DNA of 64,000 bases from Lineus longissimus (GCF_910592395.1 NC_088310.1:16871501-16935500); one strand, 5' to 3'; counted from the first letter of the stretch, positions 24,601 through 36,100 are shown. The notes: generated by a model not told the origin, from the sequence alone. Program-made: numbers and translations.

Positions 24601-27600
24601 GCAACCTCATTATACAAATGCCAAACAAGATGTTTACTACAAGAAGTCATTGCTCTTTTGACCTGTGACTCCATTACATTTCATGAATTCTTGGTTTTTG
24701 TTTATTTGTCTCTTCATTACCGTAACTTCAAATGCATCTGATATTTTTGTTCCAGGTGCTCTATATGACCAAAGATTCCATCAAGAATTTGTCGGATTTA
24801 CGAGAGTTTGCAGGGATTCTCAAAGGTGCTTTTCTGACATCCAGACGGAGTGTGATAAAGCCGGTACAGTGTCGACCACCTGAGAGCCTAGCTGAGCATC
24901 TCCAGAACAAGATCATAAATGCCACGCAGATTGAGGTATACGAGTGGGCTTGTCAGCGGGCGGAGGAAGTCATCAAAAGGTACGTTTTTCATTCCCATTC
25001 AGGATATTTTACACTTTTGCTTAGTTTTTACCAGGGAGGTTAAAGGCCTGAGTCGTTTGGTGAAAAATTTAATTTGTAATTGAATTTGAAGTGTAAGTTA
25101 ATACTGGATATAAATTTCAATTATGACGGCGTACCCCTTCAAAAGTTCACTGGTAAAAATTAAGCCAAAAATATTAAAATTAAGGAAGTATTGTTGCTTG
25201 TCATTCTTGGCCTCTTCTGGCTTGGCATGTCATGATAAGATGCCTATCGGTCATCTGGCTCCAATTTTTTAGGCAAGCTAAACTCTCTTTGGTGATGTGA
25301 GATAAGGAAAGATTAAAAAAGACTCCAGTATTACCACAACATTGGGTCGTGCATTTGGAAGACCAGGCAGTAAAGTAACACGCTCAATCAGGTTTTGTAG
25401 CAATGAGATCCAATACGATCTGAACGTCATTCCATCGCCAGTAAGTATCACAGAAAGTTCTATCGAAATCTGATAGCAGGTAAGGTAGAATGGGGTGATT
25501 GTAGCCCCTGCCTATGATACTGCTTGATATCCCCATGCATCAAACAATGCAAGGGCTACAAATAAACTGGAGTTTCAATAACCCCATTCTACCCTAAATA
25601 TTCCTTGGTTGTAATCAAGAGCACGCCTCGGTATCAACGAAGGCATGTTGCTTTGAAAAACCATGGTTTAGTCTTAGACTCCACATATACTTTCTTGCAG
25701 CCTGAGGACTTCTGTTGCTGAAGTAGAAGAGCAGGCCAATGAAGAGCTGCAGAGCTTCTTTGAATCCATTGCCGGGATGACTGCAGATCAGGTACGCTAT
25801 ATTGCTACTGGTTCAGCCTATTCCAGTATAATTCTTTTACCAGTTCATGATGTTTGGATGAAAAGGATAAACTTACGACTTTTAGATGGCACTTTATACC
25901 AGTCAGGGCCTGTTTAAAAAAGGGTCACTAATACTATAGCTTATGTTAGGTATAGGTTTTAGCAGAGGATTTCTGAAATAAAAAGGAGCTGAAGATATAC
26001 CTGTACCTGAGTGTCTATGCCAAGCCAAGTAAAGATCTTACAGGTGGACAGTAGCCTATAGTTGACTCCATAACTCCGGAAATAAATCCAATAGGGTTGC
26101 GATGCCGGTAATAATGATGGTAATGATACTTATGCAGTGCATGCCGAGAACATTGCTTGAGATAAAACAAACTTCAGATGTGTTCAAAATAGGATATAAA
26201 TTATAATCAATGCTCAAGTAGTTTTTGTTCAGGCCATTGTCTTTGGTGTCATTCAACACGATGTCTTTTGTAGCAAAGAGATCTGAAGCAGAAAACGAAA
26301 GCTCTGATGGACACATGTAAGACGTCTGCCAAGACCGCACTGAAGGAATGGAAGATCAAGCTGGTCAAGAGGATGGTGGAGAGGTATCAGGAAGACACGG
26401 AAGAATTAGCCAATGTCGTCGAGTCCATTAAAGAAGCGACTGTCAAGATTGATACCCACATATCCTCGCTTGAGGAAGGTATGTTTACCCTCTGATTTCA
26501 TTTGTTGGATTTAAGTGTGGGGAAGGCAAAAATAATAAGGAAAAAATGTTTTTACCTGCCAGTACATGTACTTATACAATAAAACCTCTCTAGTAAGGAC
26601 ACTCTTGGGACTGGCAAATACTGTCCTTGATAGCGAGGTGTCCTGATTAGAGAGAACAGTTTGAAAGGAAACAACCAATTTGGGATCAAAACTTGTATCC
26701 CTGATAGAGAGAGGATGTCCTTATTAGAGAGGTGTCTGCTCAGGGTGGCTCCACTGAACTTGGTTGGAGTAAAAAAATTACTAATTCCCTGGCAGTGCTG
26801 CACCCCTTAAACTCTTTTCTTTGTTTTTCAGTTGAGAAAAGTCTGGATGATGAAATAAAAGAGCTCGAGTGGCTGGACAGCATCAGCGTAGATGATCTGG
26901 AAAGCTTCGTCAAGAAAAAGGAACAAGTTTCTTTTCTCCAAAAAGGTACAACACCGATTCTATCTCTTCCATCAATCATGGTCATTACGTAATCAAATGA
27001 GATAGCAGACGCTAGCTAGCAGACGCTAGCTGACCATTGTGAACTTGTCTACATTTTAGCTCCACCCTCACGGTTTTGGTGAGACAACCAATACCTCCAG
27101 TATCAATTCCTTAAACCCAACCAAACTATCAGGATTTTCTTGAGGGCCATGATTTTTACCCACTGCTGATGCAGCACTTAAATCTACAAGGCCTGGTGGT
27201 GGATAGGATTGTGATGCCTGGTCACTTGAGTAGGCGCAGCACATCTGAATTCACTTTCGCATGTGCCTCTTTTCTCCTTTAGAATTGAATGACAAAGAAA
27301 TGAAGTTGAGGGTATTGGAGATGGAAGAGAAAGCTTGTCTGATTAAGGAGGAGGAGGAGAAGGGAAAACTGGCTGATGCGAGGGAACTGGTGGAGAAGAG
27401 AAGAACAGAAGCGACGCACGCCCAAGGTTTGGTGGGCGATATCGCCAGGTTGCAAGACAAGTATAAGCGCCTTGGAATGTAAGAGCATTTCATTTATCAT
27501 ATGATTTTATTGTTAGAGTCGAGGCAGTAGAGTAGTACCGTAGATACGTGATGTGATGTGCTGAAGGCACTCGGGTAACTGAGCAAACTGATGAGTGCTG

Positions 27601-30600
27601 CTGCATGAAAAGTCCCTCCTAAAGGCCCACCTTTTTGCAGTTGCCTTAGGGAAAAAAAGTGCTCCAGAATACCCAATCACTGAGTAACTGGAGCGCTTTA
27701 CAAATGTTAACATTGATTGAGTGATTGAATGACTTCACTAGTAGCCTGACTTCATGGACTTTCGTCGACTTTTAGGTTAAGTGGCTTACAACAGTATAAA
27801 TGAAAATAACGGTCATATCTTAGTGAAAATCAGCACCACATATTGGAGTGCCTGCACCCTATTGGAGGGGTGCTAATTTTACAGCACCCACCTCATGCAG
27901 CTGACAACAGAATATCCATTGCAATATAATTATGGCTGCAGATGGAACAACTTCCTCAGTATGGTCTGTTCATTCCTAATCTGATCTCTGAATAATACAA
28001 CTTTTTTTGACCAGAACTATCAATAGGTATATCCTTTGTAGATGCTTTTTCCTAATGTTTTTGATTTGCTGTCGTATTACCAGACTGGTATATACTATTA
28101 CTCTGTAGATGCAATGTAAGGTAGAATGGGGTAATTGTAGCCCCTGCCTATGCTATTGATTGATATCCCCATGCATCAAACAATGCAGGGGTTACAAATA
28201 AACCGGGGCTACAATTACCCCATTTACCTCATGTGCACAAAACAGTCAGAAAAATCTGGGAGATATGTATCAATTTCTTGTCTTTTCATATCCAGGTACT
28301 GTGAGGGTGAACTGCTATACTTTGACGAAACCAGATGGGAGATTGGTTTTCTCAGCAAGAGTCTTGTGATGACTCTAACCTTCGGTGAAATGTACCCAGA
28401 CAAGACTGGACCACTACAAAATAGAGAGATTAAGGAGATTAATTTCCTTTCCTATTTACCAGGTGGGTGTTCATCCCCATTTCGCCTACACCCATTTCGC
28501 CTACAAAATTTACCTGTTTCGCCTACTCACCATTTCGCCTACTCACCATTTCGCCTACACCCATTTCGCCTACTCACCATTTCGCCTACTCACCATTTCG
28601 CCTACACCCATTTTGCCTACTCACCATTTCACCTACACCCATTTCGCCTATTCACCATTTCGCCTATTACCCATTTTGCCTACATCATTTCAAATGTTTT
28701 ATGATAGTGACTTCAAATTCAAAAGATTTTTAAGCCTTCTAATCTAATTTGAAATGTCTATTGGTGCCAGAATTTTGTAATGCTTTTAGAAATATGCAGT
28801 TTATCCAACTAAATACCAACTAAATACTATCAGACGAACTGATTAGAGTCATGAGAAGGGTCATGATTTGGCTGAAAACAGTGGAAATATCATGGTCTCT
28901 CAAATTTGTCCAATTTGAAGAAAACAAATTTGTGGACAACCACCAGTTTTAATAAAATTTCACCATTTACTCGCCTGACTGTCTGGAATGTCATATCCAA
29001 ATTTCAGATTCACAACCCGAAGCATTATTTGATGCAAGGCGGTCAAACTCTGACAATTTAACTGCAAAAAGGCTTAAAAAATCAATGGTGGTCTTGTCTC
29101 AAGAGGCCGGGTTGGAATGATAAAGTATGGTAAAGTTTAACTGGGAAATATGCTATAATATGAAGGAAAAAAACCAAGCTCAACAATTCGTAAAATTGTT
29201 CAAATGTCCAGCGCACACCACTCTTTTCCTTTTTAGTAGGCGAAATGGTGAGTAGGCGTAATGGTGAATAGGCGAAGTGGGTGTAGGCAAAATGGTGAAT
29301 AGGCGAAATGGGGGTAGGCGAAATGGGGGTAGGCGAAATGGGTAACAGGCGAAATGGGTGTAGGCGAAATGGGGGTACACCTTCCACATCTCTCTAGTTG
29401 TCTCTTGACATCATCATGTACTTAAGAGTTGACCGTAGGTACCACCATTTAGGCTTGCACTTGAAATCTACAAGCTGAAAAATGTTGGCCAAAACCTCGG
29501 CTCTGCCTCAGTTTTGTCTACATTTTAGCGCCACCCAAGCCGTTTTGGCGAGACAATCAATACCAACTGTGAGGTATCAATTCCTTAATGAATGCTGGGA
29601 CACATAATAATATATAACCAGGGCTCTTTGATGTTGACATCAACCAACTCAGAAGCTAGTTTAGCTTTATTGTCCTTCATATTTATTACAATTTTAAACT
29701 GTATTTTCAGATGATGCCCAATCCCTACACAGCTTCATCCACAAATCCCTACTCGTGAAAGCGCTCAAGGAGTTTGACGATTCTGAATATCCTAGTACAA
29801 GACATATCAGACAGGTAACTCACAATCAGGTTTTATCATGGCAGTTGCCGATTCTTTTTGGCTCACCGTAGGGGAGTCTATGTAATACCGCAGTGTCCGT
29901 CGTCCGTCGTCGTATCCTATTTCAAAAACAGTGGCACGTTTCTTAACCGCTAGGGCTATGAACTTGAAACTTTGTACACAGCACCCCCTAGGTCAGGTGA
30001 CCTCTGACACTGAATTTCGGTCCGATCTGATTCTCAACTTGGCCACCAGGGGGCCAAATGTCGATATCTTAAAAGTGTGATATCTCGCTTATAAGTGACT
30101 TGTTTTCGATAAAATTTTTATGGTAGGTACTCTTAGGAAGAATACATCACATGTCTTACGGGTTTTCAATTTGACCTACTTTTCAAGGTCACAGAGGTCA
30201 TATGGCGTAAATTGGCCGTTAGAGTGTAAACTATGGCATGTTTCTTAACCAGTAAAGCTATGAACTTGAAACTTGGTGCATATAACCCCCTTCATCAGAT
30301 AACCTTTGATGCCGAATTTTGGCCTGATCTGATTCTTTATTCGGCCACCAGGGGGCCATAATGGAAAAAGGAAGAAGTGCAATATCTTGCTTATTTGAGT
30401 GAATTGTTTTCGATAAAATTTTTATGGCAGGGACTTCTAGCAAGGATACACCACATGTCCTACGATTTTTGGATTTGACCTCCTTTTCTAGGTCACAGAG
30501 GTCAAATGGCGTAAATTGGCCATTAGAGTGTAACTATGGCACGTTTCTTAACTGCTGAAGCTATGAACTTGAAAGTTGGTACATGTAACCCCCTACATCA

Positions 30601-33281
30601 GATAATCTCTGACACCGAATTTTGGCCTGATCTGATTCTTGATTTGGCCACCAGGGGGTCAAAACTGAAAAAGTAGGACGTGCAATATCTCGCTTATTAA
30701 TGACTTTTTTTCGATGAATTTTTTATTGCAGGGACTCTTAGCAATCACACGATATTGATCTTGTTGATGTCATAGACAATTATTGGTTGGATCATAAACT
30801 TATATATACTGCCCTGTCTTATTACTTGACATCAATACACATCTAAAAAAAGTCTTCATGCCTGATTGTGTTCACCATATTCACCTCTAAACTAAGCATG
30901 ATCCTGCCTACTTAAAGATGTATTCGGTGAGCACAATGGCCCCTGGCCGTTTCATCTTAAACTGTGAAATATAGACGTCTGATGATTGCATTCGATCTTA
31001 GTATTGATCGATGTGGTCTGGTCTGGTGCAAGAAGATGAGCCAAAATAACACCTAGATACGAGGGAAGAAATTGATGTACTCAGATTTCACAAAAAGCAG
31101 ACATCAATGAAATAAACAACCAGTCCGTCTTTACCTGCCAAGCTCAAAGCAACATGTGGCAAAATGTATGGTTTTGCTGTGACAGGTCGTATAAAATTTC
31201 TTTCTGCTTCATAGCTGATGAACTGGGTTTCCCATCCCTGCGTTCGAGCACATGGCTTAATGAAGGAAATACATCGCATAGAGGAGTTGAAAAATGTCCT
31301 CAAGGTGACTTACAAGGACGGCAGGTGAGGACAATCAGACAAGAACCAGACTCTGGCCCATTGTGCCTATGTTTGATAAAATTAGTCAGTCGGTCCATGT
31401 GGTTTACCAAAATCAGAAGTATTTGTGTGCCTTTTATTTTAATGGTTACAGATATTTGCGAAAATATTTTGGCCGCTGAAAAGAAAATCTAATTGAAATT
31501 ACCGGTACGGGGTTGTGAAGGCAAAAGTTGCAATTTCACAACATCTAGAAGTAAAATTGCTGTAAATATTTCCAGGTTACAGTAGGCAGTTGATTTAGTT
31601 TTATTGTGGGGTTTTTTTTGGTCAAGATTGCAGGGGTTTTTTTCCGACAAAATGCCATTGGTCATGTCTGTGTATTGTTGCCTTGACCCTCAAATGGAAA
31701 CATCCATGCCATTCGGGCTGTATTATGTAGCCTGTGTGAGTGTCAGTTTTCCATAATTTAGGCACTTGAAGCCGAAGATGTTGAATGATACGATGTGATT
31801 GCACACTTTTATATTGTTCCAGTCTGTCATCAGGAAATGAAGCCTGAACCCAAGCACTTGCATCCAATGACCAAAAATAATTTTTCTGATTTTTTCCCGA
31901 TTGATTCTACATAAAATCAAGAACTTACAATTACATGTATTCTTTTGCAGAATACATATCACCTACTCCTGCTGGGAAGCATTTAACAAGTTTACTCAGT
32001 CTATTGACGTGAACCTCCTCACATATCCTCATCAGCTGCTCGATGTTATTTACATACATGGAATAGGATCTAATAGGTTGTTGTTATTTTCAATAGCAAG
32101 TTTAATCAGTGTGCTGTTCTGGATGTCTTAAAGGGAGACTGAAGTATAGGCAATAGCGAAGTGGCTCAAAATTTCTATTTTGAAATAGGGCTCTCAGTGT
32201 AGGTGTTGTGGTGCAGATGTTTCACAGTATGCCCAAATCCACTGTCAACAGATCTCACTGTTCAGAGTCATGAAGCCTATAGGGCGCAAAGACGGGTATT
32301 TAGATTTTGCAAAAGTCATTCAAGAGGTGTGTAATTTGTGTTTGATAGGTGTAATTATGATGATCGTAGAGGGTTTTTTGCCATCTCTTCGATCACCTTT
32401 TTGTATGGTTTACTAAACTGAGATGGACCGGGTCTAGCTCGATGCGATGCCTCTGCTGAAACATGGCAATAATTAGATGAAATTCTCACTGAAAATCAAG
32501 ACATTTTCACGGCAGAAAATTTTGGTGAGCGTGACCTACTCGCGAAAATATCCTGCAGGCGAAATTTGTCAGTTCTATAGTAGCTTTACTTTCATACCAA
32601 ATTACCGGCGGTGAATGTCGAGCCTAAAGTTCTTTCCTCTTCCTTTCACTACCGACCCAATAGGGCGGTAAATCCGTCAGACGCACACTCATAAACGGGT
32701 GGCGAATGAAATTGCTCGACACAAAGTAATTGAATGACGGCCTGAAATTGATATTGCCAACCTCGCTTTATGATCAGGTTAACCTTCTTCTGTACAACAC
32801 GCAAAGTGCATTAGTGTCAGGTCCTCATCCCTGGAACCGTTACTCATTGAACACCTGGTCCTCCACTGCAATGGCTTTCAGTGTGTGTCTCGTGCGACAC
32901 CCACAAGTTTATTGTTAGTGTTGTCGTGACATGAACGTGTGGGAAAGGAAAGGAATACATGGAGACTACCAGTAATGTAGTAACAGCCGTTCTGATGGCT
33001 GATCAGGGTCAGTTAATCGGCGGTGAAGGATGGATATATGCACAACGACGGTAGATTGGCATGTTTTACTTTTAGATACCTGTTCATTTTTTTCTCCGTT
33101 CCATTGCAGGGATGAGGCGCTGCAGAAGGTTTTATACGATGTTCAGCCAGGATGGGGACTTCTGTATCGCATCGCCAAGGAAACTGACCAATACTTGCAG
33201 GAGTTACCTCGGTCAGCGGTGACCCAGTCGTCAGGTTTCATGATGATGAATAATGTAGGACTTAAGCAATGTCCTGTGTGA
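15619..33281 (+). CDS. KNL1: KNL1, outer-kinetochore scaffold, complete multi-exon gene
   Basis: KNL1 is the largest KMN-network subunit; it recruits PP1, BUB1 and BUBR1 (through BUB3) to kinetochores. Exons: 15722-15754, 16183-16230, 17418-17497, 17909-17949, 19577-19637, 20374-23993, 24168-24433, 24756-24979, 25701-25791, 26274-26478, 26832-26945, 27283-27478, 28296-28462, 29711-29814, 31215-31324, 31951-32076, 33110-33281. Every phase matches: 5658 nt, 1885 aa from ATG 15722. An extra first exon 15619-15644 (weak GTTAAG donor) splices in frame to the acceptor at 15714 and adds 11 residues. Motifs: SILK at 11-14, RVSF at 44-47, three KI-like motifs near 163-246, MEMT at 292 and 326, MELT-type repeats 452-1110, then basic KKRKL before the acidic end of exon 6. 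Exons 8-12 are coiled coil; exons 13-17 (about 1661-1885) match the RWD region. Exon 16 has a weak GTTGTT donor. Confidence 0.95.
16027..16160 (+). repeat. Three tandem ~45-bp units before KNL1 exon 2
   Basis: Three copies of a unit containing GTTTAAATGTAAATGTATTT and TGGCAGGACACTCCTG end about 20 bp before the exon that encodes the SILK motif. Each holds a TTTTGGCAG acceptor-like string, which could act as decoy splice sites. Confidence 0.7.
16290..17143. mobile_element. Foldback element with CTAAAAC/GTTTTAG interior, KNL1 intron 2
   Basis: The ends ACATTGGGTGATTTCAAAGT and ACTTTGAAATCACCCATTGT are inverse copies. Within the 854 bp, GTTTTAGTGTTGG-like and ACTAAAACC-like blocks alternate many times in both orientations, so the element can fold at several nested levels. 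There is no coding capacity. Confidence 0.75.
18475..18985 (-). pseudogene. Decayed LINE reverse-transcriptase C-terminus, KNL1 intron 4
   Basis: The minus strand encodes a typical post-RT C-terminal region of a non-LTR retrotransposon: LYKAYCVSIMLYNCTMW, then a helix with LDACHHRHLHTI, then RWSMLGHVLRMD. It then shifts frame into TRPTGRD-like residues near 18500. The frameshift and lack of an upstream catalytic domain mark it as a dead 5'-truncated copy. The tail abuts AATAATAAT at 18407-18430, the expected 3' microsatellite. Confidence 0.8.
19740..20070 (+). pseudogene. Probable degenerate LINE 3' end, KNL1 intron 5
   Basis: The plus strand near 19980-20062 reads NKLPTHKLQDSKDIDTFEVQLKTHLF, split here for its key parts: KLPTH, DSKDIDTF and LKTHLF. 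This resembles the terminal WNxLP...F...LKTHLF block of CR1/L2-type LINE proteins. Earlier sequence is too decayed to read. The call rests on this one block. Confidence 0.5.
20597..20850 (+). other. KNL1: KNL1 exon 6: three KI-like motifs
   Basis: Three related peptides follow each other: KKVDTKSFLQKL (residues 163-174), PKIDTGDFLQRLK (197-209) and KKRDTSTFLASL (235-246). Human KNL1 has two such motifs, KI1 (IDTTSFLANL) and KI2 (IDFNDFIKRL), which bind the TPR domains of BUB1 and BUBR1. Position upstream of the MELT repeats is as in human. Human correspondence is from memory; the third copy is what differs. Confidence 0.75.
21464..23440 (+). repeat. KNL1: KNL1 MELT-type repeat array (19 motifs, 111-bp period)
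   Basis: Nineteen M-D/E-F/L-T motifs run from 21464 to 23414. The first three are irregularly spaced (126, 72 and 87 bp). The last sixteen, starting 21749, are spaced exactly 111 bp (37 aa) with no indel. A unit reads MDFTTCVGGLESRKTG, LMDKTGQ, then TRVFG and a variable acidic linker. TRVFG matches the T-aromatic element that precedes MELT motifs in vertebrates. Phosphorylation of the MELT Thr by MPS1 creates the BUB3-BUB1 site. Two further MEMT motifs lie upstream at 20984 and 21086. Confidence 0.92.
25491..25597. mobile_element. ~107-bp MITE, family A copy 1, KNL1 intron 9... upstream of exon 9
   Basis: The element has TAGAATGGGGTGATTGTAGCC at the left and inverted ACCCCATTCTA at the right, with an inner CCCCATGCATCAAACAATGC. 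A second copy lies at 28117-28229. It sits about 100 bp before exon 9 (25701). Confidence 0.7.
26579..26756. mobile_element. CAGT-type MITE, copy 2, KNL1 intron 10
   Basis: Left AAAACCTCTCTAGTAAGGAC and right GGTGGCTCCACTG are inverted relatives of the family at 4778. The inner GGTGTCCTGATTAGAGAG and TTTGGGATCAAAAC blocks match the copies at 45348 and 45796. The left terminus has lost CAGT. Confidence 0.65.
27049..27115. repeat. Interspersed repeat fragment, also at 29515-29590 and 33597-33650
   Basis: GTCTACATTTTAGC, CCACCC, GTTTTGGTGAGACAACCAAT and GTATCAATTCCTTAA recur with the same order at 29515-29590 and, inverted, near 33597-33650. It is a dispersed repeat of unknown class with at least three copies in and just after KNL1. 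Confidence 0.55.
27560..27740 (+). pseudogene. LINE 3' end fragment, KNL1 intron 12
   Basis: The plus strand encodes KSLLKAHLFAVALG, like the last residues of LINE proteins, followed by a stop and GGAGCGCTTTACAAATGTTA, a typical LINE/SINE 3' tail. It is a short 5'-truncated copy. Confidence 0.55.
28117..28229. mobile_element. ~113-bp MITE, family A copy 2, before KNL1 exon 13
   Basis: GTAGAATGGGGTAATTGTAG at the left is inverted as CTACAATTACCCCATTTAC at the right. The inner sequence matches the copy at 25491. It ends 66 bp before exon 13, so it borders the splice acceptor region. Confidence 0.75.
28470..29380. mobile_element. Foldback element with TTTCGCCTAC tandem-repeat arms, KNL1 intron 13
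   Basis: The left arm (28470-28686) holds about a dozen 15-16-bp units of CCATTTCGCCTACTCA/ACAC. The right arm (29236-29380) holds eight to nine inverted units (GTAGGCGAAATGGGTG). A 550-bp AT-rich centre without coding capacity separates them. Arms made of short tandem repeats define Foldback-type elements, as described for the sea urchin TU family. It starts within 10 bp of the exon 13 donor. Open frames through the arms (FAYSPFRL and similar) are repeat artefacts. Confidence 0.7.
29934..30745 (+). repeat. Three tandem ~300-bp units, KNL1 intron 14
   Basis: Units start near 29934, 30235 and 30536, each with GTTTCTTAACCG-like sequence, GCTATGAACTTGAAAC, GATTCTTGATTTGGCCACCA and AAGGTCACAGAGGTCA. 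The preceding TTGGCTCACCGTAGGGGAG and GTCCGTCGTCCGTCGTC (29868-29915) look like the end of the parent dispersed element. Confidence 0.75.
31025..31160. repeat. Diverged relative of the 9950 MITE, KNL1 intron 14
   Basis: ATTGATGTACTCAGATTTCA, AAAAGCAGACATCAATGAAA and CAACCAGTCCGTCTTTACCT match the interior of the MITE at 9950-10141. The terminal arms are lost or heavily mutated. It ends about 55 bp before KNL1 exon 15. Confidence 0.65.
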
Positions 33282-34875
33282 ACTATGATAGCAATGTTGA
33301 AATATTCAGGAGTTAAAATTGGTCAAAAGCTTCATCTTTACTAACATTTGACATTGTTAAGGTTAGACTCATGTGACGTGAAGCAGAAGTATGTCACTTC
33401 ATGCTATTGTAAAAGTGTTGAATGTTTGAGGGCAGTTTGTTGGACAGATAGCCACGCTAATGTATTGACCCTCGGTTGTGCATGTATAGCCTCAGTTCAA
33501 TCAAATTAGTGTTGCAGCCCTGGTTGCTTGGGTTGGTACAAAATATGAAAGGAGTCTCAAGCCATTCAAAATCACATAACACTTTTTTGTTTGAGAAATT
33601 GATACCTCACTGTCGTATTGGCTGTCTTACCTAACGCCCATTTGTTGGAGTTGTCATTTGGCCAGAATCATGGTGAGGTGCCCCAGTTTAGGCCTACATT
33701 TTAAGTTTCACTCTCGCATTGTTTGGTGGAGACGGCCAATACTAAGGAATGTCCAATTAACGATTTTTGGCGAATTTCAGACTTTTTCAGCTCCCAAAAT
33801 GCTAAATTTGATAGATGGTATGGGAAGATCTTATTATTAGATTTCTGTGGATCTTTGAATATTCAAAATCGGACCAAAAGTAAGCATTTTAAAGGCACTT
33901 TTGTGCAAGCGAAGTGCTGGTCAAAGGGGAAGATTCTCACAAAAAATTAATTTCAGACTTTTTGCCTTAGCACATTGGCATCCCTGAATACCTCTAGATT
34001 GGTATCATTTCCTAAAACCTGAAGATATACATGCTAACTGATATCATAAATTGGTGTGGCTGATGAATGTATTTGTGTGCTTAAGTGTCTGCTTGATGTA
34101 AATTTAGTGTGTGCTTTTAGGCTACTCTGCTCATCCCTTTTTGTCATTGTGTCCACCTATACAATTATGTTTGCAGGTTTCGAAATCTTCCATTTTGGGT
34201 GTAAGCGAGCATCCAAAAGCATCCTGCGAAAGGCCTATGGTCTATATGGGATGCGTTGTCTGCTAAAATAGTAAAATCGTCAGTTTGTATTCTGTGAGTG
34301 GCTTGAAGGACCGTAGCACGCTGCACACATAACATAACAATCAAAGGTTGCCCAGATCTCGAGCAAAATTGTTCATCATGCGATGGAGACTTTGTCTAAA
34401 TTTTAGCCGTCATGACATACTTCCTGAGCTGTTTTGAACCCAAGTGCTGACGCTATTAGTTTGCAATGAGCATTCTCACCTTTGATTGAAAAGGGAGTTG
34501 CCTGAGAAATGATCAAAGAGGACACACTTCCTTTTTGTATATAATATTTAGTTGGATCAATCTGAAAGTTACTATACATGTAGATTCTGCACATACACAG
34601 ATATTCAAAGCTTTTTACGCATAATCCATTATGTTTCATTTAATCATATGAATGTTTTAAACAATCAAAAGGACACATAACATAACTTAGGGCAAAATTA
34701 ACTTTACATCTGAATCAAATATTGATAGATGTGGTAAATGCATTCTGTACGTGGGTCTTAAGGTTGAGGTTATATATTTATTTATTTATATTCATATGTT
34801 CATGTTGAAGAATTGATTTTGTTGATTGGGAATCGTATCAAAATTAGTTGAAGTAAAAAAGATGACAACCAACAG
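33282..34875. other. KNL1 3' flank, no further gene seen
   Basis: AT-rich sequence after the KNL1 stop. I found no canonical AATAAA close to the stop, so the 3' end of the message cannot be placed. A fragment of the dispersed repeat at 27049 occurs near 33597-33650, inverted. Confidence 0.4.
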
Positions 34876-34879
34876 TCTG

Positions 34880-35303
34880 GCTTCTATTTCCATGAATTCC
34901 TGTTGGTCTAGCTTCCATCTCCTTGAATGCATTCAGTGTAGCTTCCATCTTCTTGAATGCATTCAGTCTAGCTTCCATCTCCTTGAATGCATTCAGTCTA
35001 GCTTCCATCTCCTTGAATGCATTCAGTCTAGCTTCCATCTCCTTGAATGCATTCAGTGTAGCTTCCATCTCCTTGAATGCATTCAGTGTAGCTTCCATCT
35101 CCTTGAATGCATTCAGTCTAGCTTCCATCTCCTTGAATGCATTCAGTGTAGCTTCCATCTCCTTGAATGCATTCAGTGTAGCTTCCATCTCCTTGAAAAC
35201 ATTCAGTCTAGCTTCCATCTCCCTGAATGCATTCAGTCTAGCTTCCATCTCCTTGAATGCATTAAGTCTAGCTTCCATCTCCTTGAATGCCTTCATGCTA
35301 AGC
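34880..35303. repeat. 30-bp minisatellite, 13 regular units
   Basis: From 34911 to about 35300 the string GCTTCCATCTCCTTGAATGC recurs every 30 bp thirteen times with almost no length change; a degenerate unit precedes it. Units alternate between CAGTCTA and CAGTGTA endings. Because 30 is a multiple of three, open frames persist on both strands; the minus one repeats FKEMEARLNA. There are no spacers, so it is not a CRISPR-like array. Confidence 0.9.
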
Positions 35304-35357
35304 ATTTTGGATTCACTCCTAATATGATTTATGTGTCGGCGTAAACATGTAAGTATA

Positions 35358-35452
35358 CTACAGGGTGGCCCAGAATTATGTTACCCTCACACAATGGATA
35401 CACAATAGAATTCTAGTGTGCAAGGGAAATAATTCGGGTCCACCCTGTAGTG
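35358..35452. mobile_element. 95-bp palindromic MITE with CAGGGTGG ends
   Basis: The ends ACTACAGGGTGGCCCAGAAT and ATTCGGGTCCACCCTGTAGT are inverse copies, flanked by TA. The terminus resembles those of mariner-type elements. The whole element could form one hairpin. Confidence 0.75.
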
Positions 35453-35459
35453 TACTGTG

Positions 35460-36100
35460 ACTGCTTAATTTAAGACGATCGTCGGTCAATGCGTGGGCGA
35501 TAGCCACTTTTATGGTAAATTTACTTGGAGGAAGGGCATGGACAACCATGGTCCATGCCATTCATAAGTCACATAACCCACCCCTTAGGCTTATGACATT
35601 AAGCCTTTTTTTGAACCCCCGGGTAAAAAGTTTTAAAAGTAATGCAAAGAATACAGTAAAAAAGCTTTGAATTCCAACTATAAAAAGCAGGAGGATAGTA
35701 AATACAATGAAGTTTACTTCATGAAGCTACCTCTTCTAGATATTTTTGTATTTGTTTTCGAAGATACCAAAAAATACCCCTTCACCCCAGGGAGCTCAGG
35801 GTTCAAAGGGTTAACTGGAGCATATAAAAGTGTCCATCACCCACTGATTGCCCGACAATCACTTAACTAAGTATGTGTACTGACAGTATCTCTTTTTAGA
35901 GTTTCTTACCCATGTTTTCTCCTCCATGTTTACAAAGATAAGTCATTAACTTATTGAAAACAAATGTAGATATAAAGTACAGTAGCTCAGCCTCTTCCTG
36001 AAATCATCACGTCATCTTTTCCCAACTGAAAAAGATGCTTGAAATCTTGCCATGTAATATAGAAAAGATCAGTAGAACTACTGTAGAGTTGTCCAAGAAT
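35460..36100. other. Intergenic, no gene seen
   Basis: No exon with splice context, RNA gene or repeat structure could be supported here. Confidence 0.4.

Noticed and set aside
28385-29389. Proteins of the FAYSPFRL type on both strands
   Set aside because: They are translations of the TTTCGCCTAC arm repeats of the foldback element, in an intron of KNL1.
32128-32330. A third copy of the TTAA-flanked MITE
   Set aside because: It starts TTAAAGGGAGACTGAAGTAT like family B, but I found no matching inverted right end or shared interior.
34844-35327. Coding gene or CRISPR-like array at the 30-bp minisatellite
   Set aside because: Units are contiguous with no spacers, and open frames exist in three frames, as expected from a 30-bp period. 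No start context or splice sites support a gene.
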